Assembly: GCA_037954665.1 (NCBI GenBank)
Contig: JBBMOL010000226.1
Span: 1-64,000 of the forward strand
Origin: Laguncularia racemosa
Lineage: Eukaryota > Streptophyta > Magnoliopsida > Myrtales > Combretaceae
Length of the DNA stretch: 64,000 nt
Direction: 5' to 3'
Both the position numbers and the translations under genes were made by a program. The notes under the pieces were generated by a model. It was not told the origin of the DNA. It saw nothing but the letters and a program-made list of their open reading frames with translations, and did no database searches. This document shows, piece after piece, positions 33,743 through 44,545 of this stretch. Numbering within the stretch: position 1 is the stretch's first letter; each line of letters starts with the position of its first letter.

Positions 33743-34869
33743 TCTTGTTGAGAGAAGGGAATTGGTTGTATTCAATTTCGTGGAAGTGATCAACAATTAG
33801 GGTTGATCAAGTGAAAAAAAAAAACACAATTGTGTAGTTGTTGTTATTGTTGTAGTTTGAGATTGCGAAATTGTTTTGGATTGGGATTTGATTTGCTGAT
33901 TGTTGGAGTTGATTTGGGAAGGTTATTATATCACTTTGTGGACACTAATTCACGTGGAAGATCAGAAGTACAAAGTGAAGTTACTTTAGCAAATTGTTTT
34001 GAAATTGTGAAACTTACCAATTGTTGCCGTGAAGTAGCTTGTGGTGTGTGGAGTTGTGAAGTTTTTTTGTTTGAATTCCATTGAGTAATTCTGAATTTGT
34101 GAAGTTAAATTTTCAGATTACATTAAGTTTGGTTAGTAAGGAATTATTTGAATTCAAACACATGCAATTAAGTTGTGGGAGTTAATGATTGCTATTTGAA
34201 TTTGAATTCATTACTTACCAATTGAAGAAGGCTTGCAATAAGTGAATTTGTTTGAATTTCAAATTGAAGTTGCTGCCTATATTGTTATGAATTGCGGTTA
34301 GAACTTGTGGGGAGTGAAGTATATTTGTTATTATTTCCGTGGAATTAGAGTATATTTGTTGTTGTTTCCATTTCTTATTTTGTCGTGGAGGTGGAGTGCA
34401 ATTTGTTGTTGTTGCCGTGGGAGTTATTGGTGAAGTGAGTGCACCGTGATTGAGGTGTGTGTGGTGGTGCAAATTTGTGGAGTTTTGTGTAGTGTAAGGT
34501 GCTGCACATTGTGGTTATTTGAAGTGTGAAATCAAGGCAAGAAAAGGAAGGTTGAGTAGTGGAATTTAAAATTCAAACAAGTCATTAAAGTGTGAAAGTA
34601 ATTGAACTAATTACTTAAACACTAGTAGTTGAATTTAATTCTATCTACTTAAAAGTAATTGTGTGTGTACTTCATTTATTTAACTTTACTTGAAGTACCA
34701 AGAATTATTTCATTGTGCTTCAATTATTTCACTTGACTTTACTTGAAGTAACAATAAGCATTTCTTGTATTGGTTGATTGTGAGCACCGTAGGTGTGTAG
34801 GGGCGTGTAAAGGTTGTGTTGCCGTGGTGTGGTGAAGTGTATTGAGGTTGTTGAAATTAGTAAGCAAAA
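33743..34869 (+). other. A1 5' leader
   Basis: About 1.1 kb between PBS and ORF, near-identical to the M3 leader in reverse. The 84-codon Cys-rich ORF at 33830-34084 has no support beyond DNA identity between the two copies. Confidence 0.6.
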
Positions 34870-35343
34870 ATGTCAAGTGAGTTGTATTTGTCTACTAACA
34901 TATTGCATCGGGACTTGACTCCATTTCCAACCATTGATGAGGGACAAAGAGAAAACTTGTTCCATACTTCTTATAGGGTACAAGGAAACTTGTGCGCAAT
35001 TATTATTGATGGCGGTAGTTGTACTAATGTTGTAGCTGCATCATTAGTATCGAAGTTGAAACTTGAAACTATCCCACATCCCAAACCCTATACATTACAT
35101 TGGTTGAATGATCAAGATGGTCTCTGTGTAACCCAAAGGGCTAGGGTACCCTTCAGTATAGGAGACAAGTACTATGATGAGCTTGAATGTGATATTCTTC
35201 CTCTTTGTGCATCCCATATATTACTTGGTAGACCATGGTTGTATGACAGGATGGTATTACATGATGGGTATAGAAATACTTATATGTTTAAAAAGGATAG
35301 TAAACGTATAGTATTGAACCCTATGTCACCATCAGAGGTCTAG
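34870..35343 (+). CDS. A1 retropepsin-like protease ORF with its own ATG
   Basis: 157 codons. It opens MSSELYLSTNILHRD: the MSS start resembles the gag start of M1 (MSSDSVNG), and LYLSTNILHRD aligns with the pre-protease QYLPINVLRRA of F1. The ORF thus looks like gag start fused to protease by an in-frame deletion. Active-site region IIDGGSCTNVVAASLVSKLK (residues about 48-67), then HWLNDQDG and HILLGRPWLYDRMVLHDG. The usual D-[ST]-G reads D-G-G. It ends at a TAG (35341) where M3 reads Gln, so the spacer is cut off. In the family this enzyme processes gag-pol; here there is no polyprotein to cut, so it may be vestigial. Confidence 0.8.
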   Translation: MSSELYLSTNILHRDLTPFPTIDEGQRENLFHTSYRVQGNLCAIIIDGGSCTNVVAASLVSKLKLETIPHPKPYTLHWLNDQDGLCVTQRARVPFSIGDKYYDELECDILPLCASHILLGRPWLYDRMVLHDGYRNTYMFKKDSKRIVLNPMSPSEV

Positions 35344-35860
35344 GAGATGCAAAAACAGATAAAACAACCATCACAAAATCTTGAGGATCATAGCCACATG
35401 ATCAAACCATCAGAGGACCAAACTGTGCAGATGCCGACACCGATGTGCTAACCTTCAGAGGATCCCGATGATCATAGTCAGACGAGCAGACCACCAGAGA
35501 GCCAAACAGTTCAGAGACAGTTATGTTCACCATCAGAGGTTTTAGAGGGTAATGAGCAGTTGGTCCAACCATTAGAAGACCATGAGGATCAGCAACATAC
35601 AGATGAGTTAGAAAAAGAGGAAACAGTTTCAGTGGAACAGGTTGGTACAGGGGTAACTTTAGTGGATAATTGGTCATTATTTGTTTGCAGAAGAGATACA
35701 TCTTGGAAATGGAAGAGAGAAGACAATCACCACCTGTAGTATTTCAGATATTGGGATTCTGCAGAGATATTTATTCAGGTGACTTACTAGGAGGAAACAA
35801 AGTCTCTACTGCATTTGATCTACTAGATTTGAGGACAAATCTTTTTGAGGCCCGAGGAAA
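35344..35860 (+). pseudogene. A1 PSE-repeat spacer and Pol C-terminal tail
   Basis: Out of register after the TAG: an acidic PSED/PSEV repeat spacer with one more stop (at PMC, stop, PSED), a frameshift near 35670, then QKRYILEMEERRQSPPVVFQ, GFCRDIYSGDLLGGNKVSTA and DLRTNLFEARG up to the LTR edge. The ORF at 35670-36092 runs on into the LTR as NKNPTRPIIRARTEGFQIL and a hydrophobic segment. Confidence 0.7.
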
Positions 35861-36894
35861 TGATAGGAATAAAAATCCAACAAGACCTATCATTAGGGCA
35901 AGAACTGAAGGATTTCAAATCTTGGCGTTAAGGGCCCATTTTGAGCAGATTGACCCCGGAATTATTTATATATTAACCTCTTTTCTATTATTGTTGTATT
36001 GTGTATTCCAACAGGCACACTTATCATATTCTATAGGGCAATGGACAAACTCCCTCAGACTCAGCTTATGGGTTATCCATGGACCGACCTGAACCGGCGA
36101 TGAGCTGGGCCGATGGATCCTATAGAAGACCGGCATCTTGAAGACCATTTCTTTTATATATTTATTCTTTTATGAACTATTTTGGTTGTATTTTGGTTTT
36201 GGGACACTTTTATTTCCATGTAATTTTCATTTAGGGCTAGCCACCTTAAAAGTGGCAAACTTGTAATTTTGAACACTTTTTAACCCTAGAAGTAGCAAGT
36301 ATAAATACTTTCTTAAGAGAGGGTTTAGGGGGCTTATCATTTTGCAGATTATACACTTCCTTTCACGTGAGAATTAGGGTTCATACCTTGGTTCCAAACT
36401 CTTATCAATTTCAATCCCAAGAGTTGAAATTATGGCGAGTGCAACATCTTGAAATTGTGAGTTATATCAATTTCATTTTGTTGTGATTTCTTTTCTTCTC
36501 TAGTGTGTCATATCTAGGGTTGAATTGAGATATTTCTTGGTGAGAAATACATCTTATTATACACAAATTCTTGTGCTTATTTGAAGGAATTATCATATTG
36601 ATCCGATTCATCTTTAAGGATTTCCTTGATAACGTGATTTTCACCATTGGAAAAGGATTCATATTTTACGATTTTTCTTTGTCAAATTGAGGCCTCTTTT
36701 GCGTGGATTATATGAAATTAAAGTGTTGTTAGAAGGAATTTTCATTGAGGTATTCTGATTATATCATTGGTTGTTTGAATTTCATCATTAGGGTTCATTT
36801 GAAAAGTGCCATTTTTGGATCCGATTTTGCCTTGACTTGAGATAGTTATTCTTAAGTCTTTTGGATGTGCTTTTAAGTTTGTTTAGGCACATCA
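35861..36894 (+). repeat. A1 3' LTR
   Basis: 1034 bp, preceded by the purine-rich GAGGCCCGAGGAAA. The TATA dyad has one arm base changed (TACTTTCT). The first 232 bp stay open in the Pol-tail frame. Confidence 0.95.
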
Positions 36895-36899
36895 AAGGA

Positions 36900-37257
36900 T
36901 CTCATCATGATATTTCTTTCCTACACTCACTAGCACCTTTTCCCTTTGTGTAACATGCATACTATCTCGATTGTTCAACCAATGCAAATTATAAGGACTA
37001 GGATGTAGATTAGTGGATAGTTGTAATTTGTCTACTAATGCAGCAGATATGACATTAGTGCAGCCACCACTATCAATGATTAGTACACAAAGGTTACCTT
37101 TGATCCTACAAGAAGTGTGGAATATGTTCTCCCACTGTTTATCCCTAGCATCAAGAGATATAGTCACAACCCTATGCAACTCATTAATAGGTAAATGTTG
37201 TTCACCTATTCCCTCCTCATGTGCCTCAGTATTCTGATCATCATAGTATTCCCACAA
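36900..37257 (-). pseudogene. M1 protease, N-terminal half
   Basis: Reads GIGEQHLPINELHRVVTISL, GNLCVLIIDSGGCTNV (canonical D-S-G), PSPYNLHWLNNRDSMHVTQ and KKYHDEI. It joins CDVIPMCAF at 32682 once A1 is removed. Upstream (37258-37534) is the gag end with CFKCMGFGHMAA, a zinc knuckle whose last Cys is Phe. Confidence 0.85.
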
Positions 37258-37534
37258 TGCTATAGATAGGTTTGTAGCCCTACAGTTTCTTTTTTATCCT
37301 CATCTTCTTCTCCAGTATCCTCCATAACTATTATGACTCTCTTATTAGGAAACTATGCAGCCATATGCCCAAATCCCATGCATTTAAAGCATTTAATTTG
37401 GTGCATTTTTCCACTAGTTGTTCCTAGTACAGTCCACCTAACATCAGGTCCTATTACCTCTTTACCTTTCCTAAAAGTCATTTGCTCCCTGTCTGTGCTA
37501 AGGGTAGTTTTGTCTACTGCCCTGATTGGTTCTC
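37258..37534 (-). pseudogene. M1 gag end with zinc knuckle
   Basis: The minus strand reads MTFRKGKEVIGPDVRWTV, HQIKCFKCMGFGHMAA, stop, FPNKR and VIIVMEDTGEEDEDKK, collinear with the F1 gag end at 53140-53334. Separated from the rest of gag (55705 on) by M2. Confidence 0.8.
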
Positions 37535-38705
37535 TAATGTGCCTAAATGATCAAAGGATCTAAGCATATACACGTAACCAATTGAAACAAATTCAATCAC
37601 CAAATCCAAGTCCTCAAAAGGTGTGAACCACTAAATCTTATGAATCTAAATTTATAAAACAAGTTGCTTTGATACCAAATTGTGATATGCCTTAATTTAC
37701 AAAAGCATATACTTACAAATAATTGAAACAACTTCAATCAAATCCGAACAACAACCCTCCAAATGGCATGAACTCTAAGCCCTTTTGGATTCTAATTTAT
37801 AAATCAAACAACCTTAACACCAAAATGGTAATGTACTTAATTGGATTAAGCACACAACATAATATCAAATGTAAATTCAATCACCAATAATACTAAAAAT
37901 TGGCGTGAACTTCTTATTCAATAAGCTTCTACACAAATGAAGAATGGCAATTAACAAGATAATATATGATACAATTCCACTAAATTGTAAACAATATAAT
38001 GACGGAAATTGACCTTACAATTGACGTGAAAATCAAGAACTAAACAAACCAATCCTAATCTAGGCTAAATATTACACACTAGCATGAAAAGGAAATCAAC
38101 AAAGGAAATGATATGACTCACAATTCCTTTAGTTGCTACTTGCCACACTTCCTTGAAGAAATTGATAAGAGTCTTATGAAAATTGGGATGAACCCTAACT
38201 CTCACAAAAATTTAGGCAGCCAAATGTGTATACTCTCCTCCCCAAACCTTACTTAAGCAAGTATTTATACTTGCTCCCTTTAGGGTTAAAATGACTAAAC
38301 AATTACAATTATGCCACTAAAGGGTGGCCGGTCCTAAATCGTCAAAATACAACCAAATAAAATGTCCCAAAAGCTTAAAAAATAAATGGTTCAAAGAAAA
38401 ATAACAAATACAAAAATAGTCTTCACAAGCCAGCTCTTCAATGGAATTTATCAGTCCAGCTCATCTTCAGTTTAGGTCAGTCCATGCGTAACACACAAGC
38501 TGAGTCTTAGTGAGTTTGTCCATCACCTTGTAAAGCCTAATAAGTGTGTTCTTACTAGAATACACAATACATAAATAATAGAAAAGAGGTTAGTATATAA
38601 ATAATTCCGGGGTTGATTTGTTAAAAAAGGACCCTCATCGCTAAGATTTGAAATCCTCTGATTTTTGCCCTAATGATAGGTTCTGTAGGATTTTGATTCC
38701 TATAA
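37535..38705 (-). repeat. M2 3' LTR
   Basis: 1171 bp, edges TAATGTGCC (mutated TGATGTGCC) and GATTCCTATA(A). PBS-like relics at 37666-37677 and about 37811-37823. TATA dyad at about 38255-38274. Confidence 0.88.
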
Positions 38706-39400
38706 TCTCTTCAAGCCTAAAAAAGATTTGTCCTCAAATCTGACAGATCAAAAGTAGTAAAGACTCTATATGCTCCTAGCAAGTCATTTGAAGAAGTATC
38801 ATTGCAGAATCCCAATATTTGAAATACCATAGGGAGTGATTGCTTTCTCTCCTCCATTTATAGGATATACCTCGTCAGCAACATATATAATGGTCCATTA
38901 TCCACTAAGACCTCCCCTGTCTCAAATCGTTCCACTGATGTTATTATCCTCTTTCCCGATTCAACTGTATGTTTTTAACCCTCTTGGCCCTCTAATGGTT
39001 TGCTTAACTACTCATAAACCTCTAGAACCTTTGAAAGTGAACACAACTACCTCTAAACAGTTTGGTCCTCTAGTGGTTGGCTCATTTGACTTTGACCCTC
39101 AAGATCCTCTAAAGGTTGGCACATCTGTGTCTGATAAGTTTTATACTCTATAGGTTGGCTCGTGTAACTAGGAGCCTCAGGAACCTCTGAAGGTTGGCAT
39201 ATCTACTTCTACACAGTTTGGTCCTCTGAAGGTTTGATCATGTGGCTATGATCCTTAGGAATCTTTGATGGTTGTCTTATTTTTCTTTGCATCTACTGGA
39301 CTTCTGATGGTGACATAGGGTTTAATACTATACGTTTACCATCCTATTGGAACATATAAGTATTTCTATACCCATCATGTAATACCATCCTATCATACAA
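38706..39400 (-). pseudogene. M2 PSE spacer and Pol tail, degenerate
   Basis: The minus strand aligns with M3 from MSPSEV through the PSE repeats to DLRTNLFEA-like sequence beside the LTR, with several stops. The plus-strand ORF 38836-39153 is its shadow. Confidence 0.65.
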
Positions 39401-39769
39401 CTATGGCTTGCTAAGAAATATACGGGATGTACACATAGGAAGAATATCACATTGAAGCTCATCACAGTACTTATCCCCAATATTGAATAGTACCTTAGCC
39501 CTTTGGATCACACAAAGACTCTCCTGGTCATTTAACCAATGTAATGTATAAAGCTTAGGATGTGGGGTAGTTACAAGTTTCAACTTCGATACTAATGATG
39601 TAACTACAACATTAGTACAACTACCACCATCAACAATAATTACACATAAATTTTCTTGTACCATACAAGAAGTATGGAACAAATTTTCTCTTTGTCCAAC
39701 ATTAGTGGTTGGAGAAAAAGTCAATACTTGATGTACCAAAATAGTAGAAGTATGCACATCATTTGACAT
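39401..39769 (-). CDS. M2 protease ORF fragment
   Basis: 122 codons starting MSNDVHTSTILVHQVLTF, a gag-like start fused to pre-protease sequence as in A1. It contains NLCVIIVDGGSCTNVVVTSL, SKLKLVTTPHPKLYTLHWLN and CDELQCDILPMCTSRIFL, then a stop within the LLGRPW block. Retropepsin fold truncated in its C-terminal half, so probably inactive. Confidence 0.75.
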   Translation of the reverse strand: MSNDVHTSTILVHQVLTFSPTTNVGQRENLFHTSCMVQENLCVIIVDGGSCTNVVVTSLVSKLKLVTTPHPKLYTLHWLNDQESLCVIQRAKVLFNIGDKYCDELQCDILPMCTSRIFLSKP

Positions 39770-40788
39770 GGTTACTAACTAACTTTAACAAGTTAACAAC
39801 ACACTTCACTACACGCACCACAACAACACACCTTCACACACCTACGGTGCACATACAACCAATACAAGAAATACTTATTGTCGCTTTAAGTAAAGTCAAG
39901 TAAAATAATTGAAGCACAAATAAATACTTCCAAGTGGTTAAGAAATTAAATTCAACTAATGAGTTCGGTTACTTTCACCCTTTAATGTTTGTTTTTCAAT
40001 TCAAATTCTACTACTCACTTCCCTTTCTTGGTCATGGTTTCACACTCACAATTAGTGTTAATGTGTAGCACCTTACACCACATACAATTCCACAAATTCA
40101 CAAGTGGCACTTCCCTCACTACACATTCGCATCGCCACACATACACACACAATCAACAATTCACTTATGGTGCACTAACTTCACCACAACTTTACTTCAT
40201 GTACAACACCTTCACCTTAACGCACACACACTTCACGTTTCAACACTCCTTCATAATACAACTCCAATTCGCCACTCACAACAACTCACTTCACACCGCC
40301 ACTTACAAACAATAGGCAGCAACAAATTCAAATTCCACTTTAAATGTAACCACTTCTACAAATGGTGAGAAGTAAATTCAAATTCAAGTGAACACACAAT
40401 AACTTCTGTCACTTAATGTGTGTTTTGAAAATCAAATAGCTTCCATATATCCACACACTCGATTCTAAAAATGCACAACTAAACTCCTTATGTCCAAAAT
40501 AACACAAGCAAAGAATACACCTCCACTTCTTCACAAATGAGGTAATTTTCAAGTTCTAAAAATCAATAATACACTTCTACTCCTCTTCCTTCACGAAAAT
40601 TATCAACAATAAGGAGCTACAACAAGTCTTTCAAGTCAACTTCAACAAGCAACAAATTCAACTCCTCAACAAGACAATTACGTAACCTCAATTCATAACA
40701 CACAATTTCGGACCACAAATTGAAGAACCCTAATTGATAAAGAAGATTAAGAAATCAACCAACACTAATCCCTTCTCTTAACCCTAAG
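39770..40788 (-). other. M2 5' leader
   Basis: CACAC- and CAACAA-rich non-coding sequence. The degenerate PBS (GCTCTATAACAA) is at 40789-40800. The Thr/His-rich plus-strand ORF 39989-40315 follows from CACAC composition. Confidence 0.6.
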
Positions 40789-40805
40789 CTCTATAACAAA
40801 AAAGT

Positions 40806-41492
40806 TGATGTGCCTAAATGATCAAAGGATCCAAGCACATACATGCAACCAATTGAAACAAATTCAATCACTAAATCTAAGTCCTCAAGAGGTGTGAACC
40901 ACTAAATCTTATGAATCCAAATTTGTAAAATAAGTTGCTCTGATACCAAATTAAGATATGCCTTAATTTACAAAAGCATATACTTACAAACAATTGAAAC
41001 AACTTCAATCAAATCCGGACAATAACCCTCTAAATGGTGTGAACCTTAAGCCCTTTTGGAATCCAATTTGTAAATCATACAACCTTAACACCAAAATGAT
41101 GATGTGCTCAATTAGATTAAGCACACAACACAATATCAAATGTAAATTCAATCACCAATAACACTAAAAATTGGCGTGAACTTCTTATTCAATAAGCATC
41201 CATGCAAATGAAGAATGGCAATTAACAAGACAATATAGGATACAATTCCACTAAATTGTAAACAATATAATGATGGAAATTGACCCTATAATTGACGTGA
41301 AAATCAAGAACTAAATGAACCAATCCTAATCAAGACTAGATATTACACACTAGCATGAAAAGGAAATCAACCAAGGAAATGATATCACTCACAATTTCTT
41401 TAGTTGCTACTCGGCACAACTCCATGAAGAAATTGATAAGAGTCTTATGAAAATTAGGATGAACCTTAACTCTCATGAAAATTTAGGCAACC
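40806..41492 (-). repeat. M2 5' LTR, left part
   Basis: Starts TGATGTGCCTAAATGATCA. PBS-like relics at 40937-40948 (GCTCTGATACCA, perfect) and 41082-41093 (degenerate). F1 cuts it at 41492, and it resumes at 55222. The two parts total 1170 bp, matching the 3' LTR. Confidence 0.9.
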
Positions 41493-41671
41493 TGATGAGA
41501 AATTTTCCGGCACCACCTATACCATCAGGACTGGATTTGGCTAATGGTCCAAATCACTTATATTTTTACTTTATATCTTTTTTTCTAATAAATATTTGAG
41601 AAATAATCTTACAGGTACAATAATAATTCTCCATGGGATGCCAATATGTCCTACACTAGTTGATGGATATG
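41493..41671 (+). repeat. F1 5' LTR, first part
   Basis: TGATGAGAAATTTTCCGGCA up to GTTGATGGATATG, where M4 inserted. Continues at 45476. Confidence 0.9.
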
Positions 41672-42596
41672 TGATGTGCCTAAATGGGGGTCAAGCACAA
41701 TCAACTAAAAAGGGACGAAATTCCAATGATCATCCACGCCACAAACAAAGGAAAAGCTTCAATTCCAAAAGAAATTCCGAAATATTGATGAGAAATCAAA
41801 AGGATATAAAGAACATCCGATGGCTAGATTTCAATGATGAACAATAGAACATGAAATGAGATTCCAATTCAATTCAAAGGTGCTTTCAAATTTCGAAATT
41901 AGAACCCTAATTTCACAAGAACAAGAACAACATAAAAGTAACTAAATCCTCACCAGATATGACTCACTAGTTTGGAATTAGGATCAACTTGTAATTTGTT
42001 GATATAACACACAACAAATCCAAGCCTACTCGCCACAATTTCACTAAGGAAATTGATAAGAGCAATTGCTTGAAAGAGGCACTCTCTCTCACGGCAAAAG
42101 GGGTGTTTTTTCTCCAATATCAAAAAGCTCCTCAAAAACCCTAATTTGCAAGTATTTATACTTGCACCCTTTAGGGTTAAAATGACAAGAAAATCACAAC
42201 TATGCCACTATAAGGTGGCCGGTCCTAAAGGCAAAATTACAACCAAATAAAATGTCCCATAAAGCTTACAAAATAAATGGTTCAAACATAAATTACAAGT
42301 AAAGAAAATAATCTTCGGCAGGCTAGCTTCATGATGGAATCCGTCGGTTCAACTCATCGCCAGTTCAGGTCGGTCCATAGATAACCCACAAGCTAAGTCT
42401 TAGTGAGTTTATCCATCGCCTTGTGAAACCAAATAAGCATACCTGTTGGAATATACAATTCATGAATAAGATAAAAGAGGTTAGATAATAATTAACTCCA
42501 AGGTTGATCAGCTCGAAATGGGCCCTCATCGCCAAGATTCGAAATCCATCAATTTTTGTCCTAATGATAGGTTTTGTCGGATTTTGATTCCCATCA
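41672..42596 (-). repeat. M4 3' LTR
   Basis: 925 bp, edges TGATGTGCCTAAATGGGGGT and TTTTGATTCCCATCA. TATA dyad at about 42149-42166 with the outer arm base changed. Confidence 0.95.
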
Positions 42597-42829
42597 TCTC
42601 CTTGGACCTCAAAAAGATTTGACCTCAAATCTTGTAGCTCAAATGCAACAGAGACTCCGTTTTCCAAAAGCAATCCATCTGAAGGAGTATCTCTACAGAA
42701 TCCCAATATCTGAAATACTATAGTAGATGATTGTTTTCTTTCCTCCATTTCTTGGATGTATTTCTTCTGTAACAAAAACAAGGACTCATTATCTACTGAT
42801 GTTTCCTCTGTCTCAACCCATTCCATCAA
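42365..42829 (-). pseudogene. M4 Pol tail ORF reading into the LTR
   Basis: Reads LFLLQKKYIQEMEERKQSST, GFCRDTPSDGLLLENGVSVA and DLRSNLFEVQGDDGNQNPTK. It then enters the LTR (edge 42596) with PIIRTKIDGFRILAMRAHFE and a hydrophobic YYLTSFILFMNCIFQQ segment. It is one frame off the upstream ORF owing to a 1-bp indel near 42860. Confidence 0.7.
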
Positions 42830-42855
42830 GTTTGTTTCCTCTTTTTCTGACTCAT

Positions 42856-43305
42856 CTATATGATGTTGATCCCAGGGCTTTCTAATGGTTGACCCAACTG
42901 ATCATTATCCTCTGAAACCTCTAAAGGTTGGCACAATGGTGTTTGACATCTTTCATCTGTGGAACCCTTATCATCAAGCGAAGGCATTTGTAGCTCTGCA
43001 CACTCTGAGCCTCTAGGTGGTCTAAATTCCATTTTTGGGAATGGTTTAAGCCCAAAATTATCAACTCTATCTTCTCTAAGAGCATGATAATCTCCCTTTG
43101 CTCTAGGTGGCTCCTGAAGGTGTACCACTGGTGGTGGTGGCAATGTCATCCTATCAATCCTTGTTGCTAATGTAGTAACAAGTTTTCTAAGGTCCCGAAG
43201 TTGTTCATCTAAGGTCCTCCCACCTGCAACATTAGGACTCTGACCTCCACCAACTCGACTATATGCTACATCACTCCTTCCTCCATTCACGCTATTAATA
43301 GACAT
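42856..43305 (-). pseudogene. M4 gag N-terminus fused to PSE spacer
   Basis: 149 codons from ATG 43305: MSINSVNGGRSDVAYS, GGRTLDEQLRDLRKLV (as in F1 and M1 gag), FRPPRGSECAELQMPSLDDK and GSTDE, then directly RCQTPLCQPLEVSEDNDQLG, which belongs to the post-protease spacer. The fusion is in frame and removes the gag core, knuckle and protease. A frameshift at the end separates it from the Pol tail. Confidence 0.8.
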
Positions 43306-44528
43306 TTTTGTGGATGCAATCTATTTGATGTACTAATGTAATGTCTAGTAATTGTAGCACACTTACTTCACAAAACAATTCACGCCAAAACCAACTCACT
43401 CCGCCACTTGCACACTACACACACAACACACTAAATTCACGCCACTATAATATGTTGCAACTCTTCACTTCCACGGTAGCAACAAACAAAACTAACTAAA
43501 ATGCTCCTTTAAATGGCAACAACAACAAGAAACGGCAACAACAACTATACACTCCACTTCCACCGCAACTTACATACATACACGGCAACGAATTCACAAG
43601 TGACAACCTTAATGCAACTTTGCCACAAATGGTAAGAATCAATTTCAAATTCAAATGAAATATAATCAATACCACTCTTAACTACTTGAAGTAAATGGAT
43701 GTGTTTCAATTCAAATTATTTCCTCTTCTTCCACGCAAACTCAAATCTGGAAATTGTACACTTCCACTTCCAATTTGCACAAAATAACACCACACAAACA
43801 CCTACACACCCACGGTGCACTTCTCCACTTCTACACAAGTCATCAACCACAATTTACATAAGAAGGCAGCAAATTAAATTTGAAAATCAAACACTTCAAT
43901 AATTGCAACCCCTCCACATTTGGTAAGATGCAAATTTTCAAATTCAAACAAACACAATTAACTCCTTCACTCTTAATGCTTGTTTTGAAATCAAATAACT
44001 TCCTTTCTTACACACTAATCAAATTTGGAAAATTGTAAATATCCTCCACAATTCCGAATTCAACAATGCAAAAACAAACACAATTCCCTTCCTTCACAAT
44101 TGCACTTCCGAAATTGCACTAACTTTCCTCTTCCTTCCTCACGTAAACAACACACGGCAAGGATGAAGACAATAACCAAACTTTTCTTTCAAATCAGAAG
44201 CTTCATTCATCCTCTTCAACAAAGATCAATCACGTAAATATCAAGGTGACAACAACAAAAAAAATACATTCAATTGTTCCTAATTTTCCACTCTCCTACA
44301 ATTCGATTAACAATGGTATGACAAACTTCAATTCTCAAACTTCAATCAACAAAACCCTTCTCATCAACCTTCAAGTAACTCACGGCAAGATGAAATTAAA
44401 ACAATCAATTTCCGAAAACTCAATTGCAACAATTCCTCCTCTTAACCATAAGCAACTCACGGCAATAGGAAGATAACAATATAAGGATCAAAAATCTCAA
44501 ATTCAACAATCCCTCCTCTTAACCTTAA
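43306..44528 (-). other. M4 5' leader
   Basis: Non-coding, CACAC/CAACAA-rich, like the other leaders. Plus-strand ORFs at 43699-43902, 44025-44237 and 44246-44476 are antisense compositional ORFs. Confidence 0.6.
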
Positions 44529-44540
44529 GCTCTGATACCA
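44529..44540 (-). other. M4 primer-binding site (tRNA-iMet)
   Basis: The minus strand reads TGGTATCAGAGC, a perfect match, 5 bp from the 5' LTR edge. Confidence 0.9.
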
Positions 44541-44545
44541 AAATA

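Larger units (their letters stand above)
32683..36894 (+). mobile_element. A1: complete non-autonomous family-A element in the M1 protease
   Basis: 4212 bp. LTRs 32683-33724 (1042 bp) and 35861-36894 (1034 bp), perfect 5-bp duplication AAGGA at 32678-32682 and 36895-36899. Order: 5' LTR, PBS, leader, protease ORF, PSE spacer, Pol tail, PPT, 3' LTR. About 11 substitutions and one 8-bp indel separate the LTRs by eye. It is the same subfamily as M3 but in the plus orientation. No gag core, RT or integrase core. Confidence 0.95.

Noticed and set aside
33830..34084. 84-codon Cys-rich ORF in the A1 leader, also at 11076-11345 in M3
   Set aside because: Same DNA in two close copies; no homologue in other subfamilies and no recognisable domain.
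34870..35343. A1 protease ORF as a host aspartic protease gene
   Set aside because: It lies between PBS and PPT of a two-LTR element with a target duplication, and its sequence is retropepsin-like.
35966..36148. 60-codon ORF (MVFKMPVFYRIHRP...) found in four LTRs (9012, 12189, 32788, 35966)
   Set aside because: Antisense to the Pol-tail frame; it recurs because the LTR DNA is almost identical, and it is not open in diverged subfamilies.
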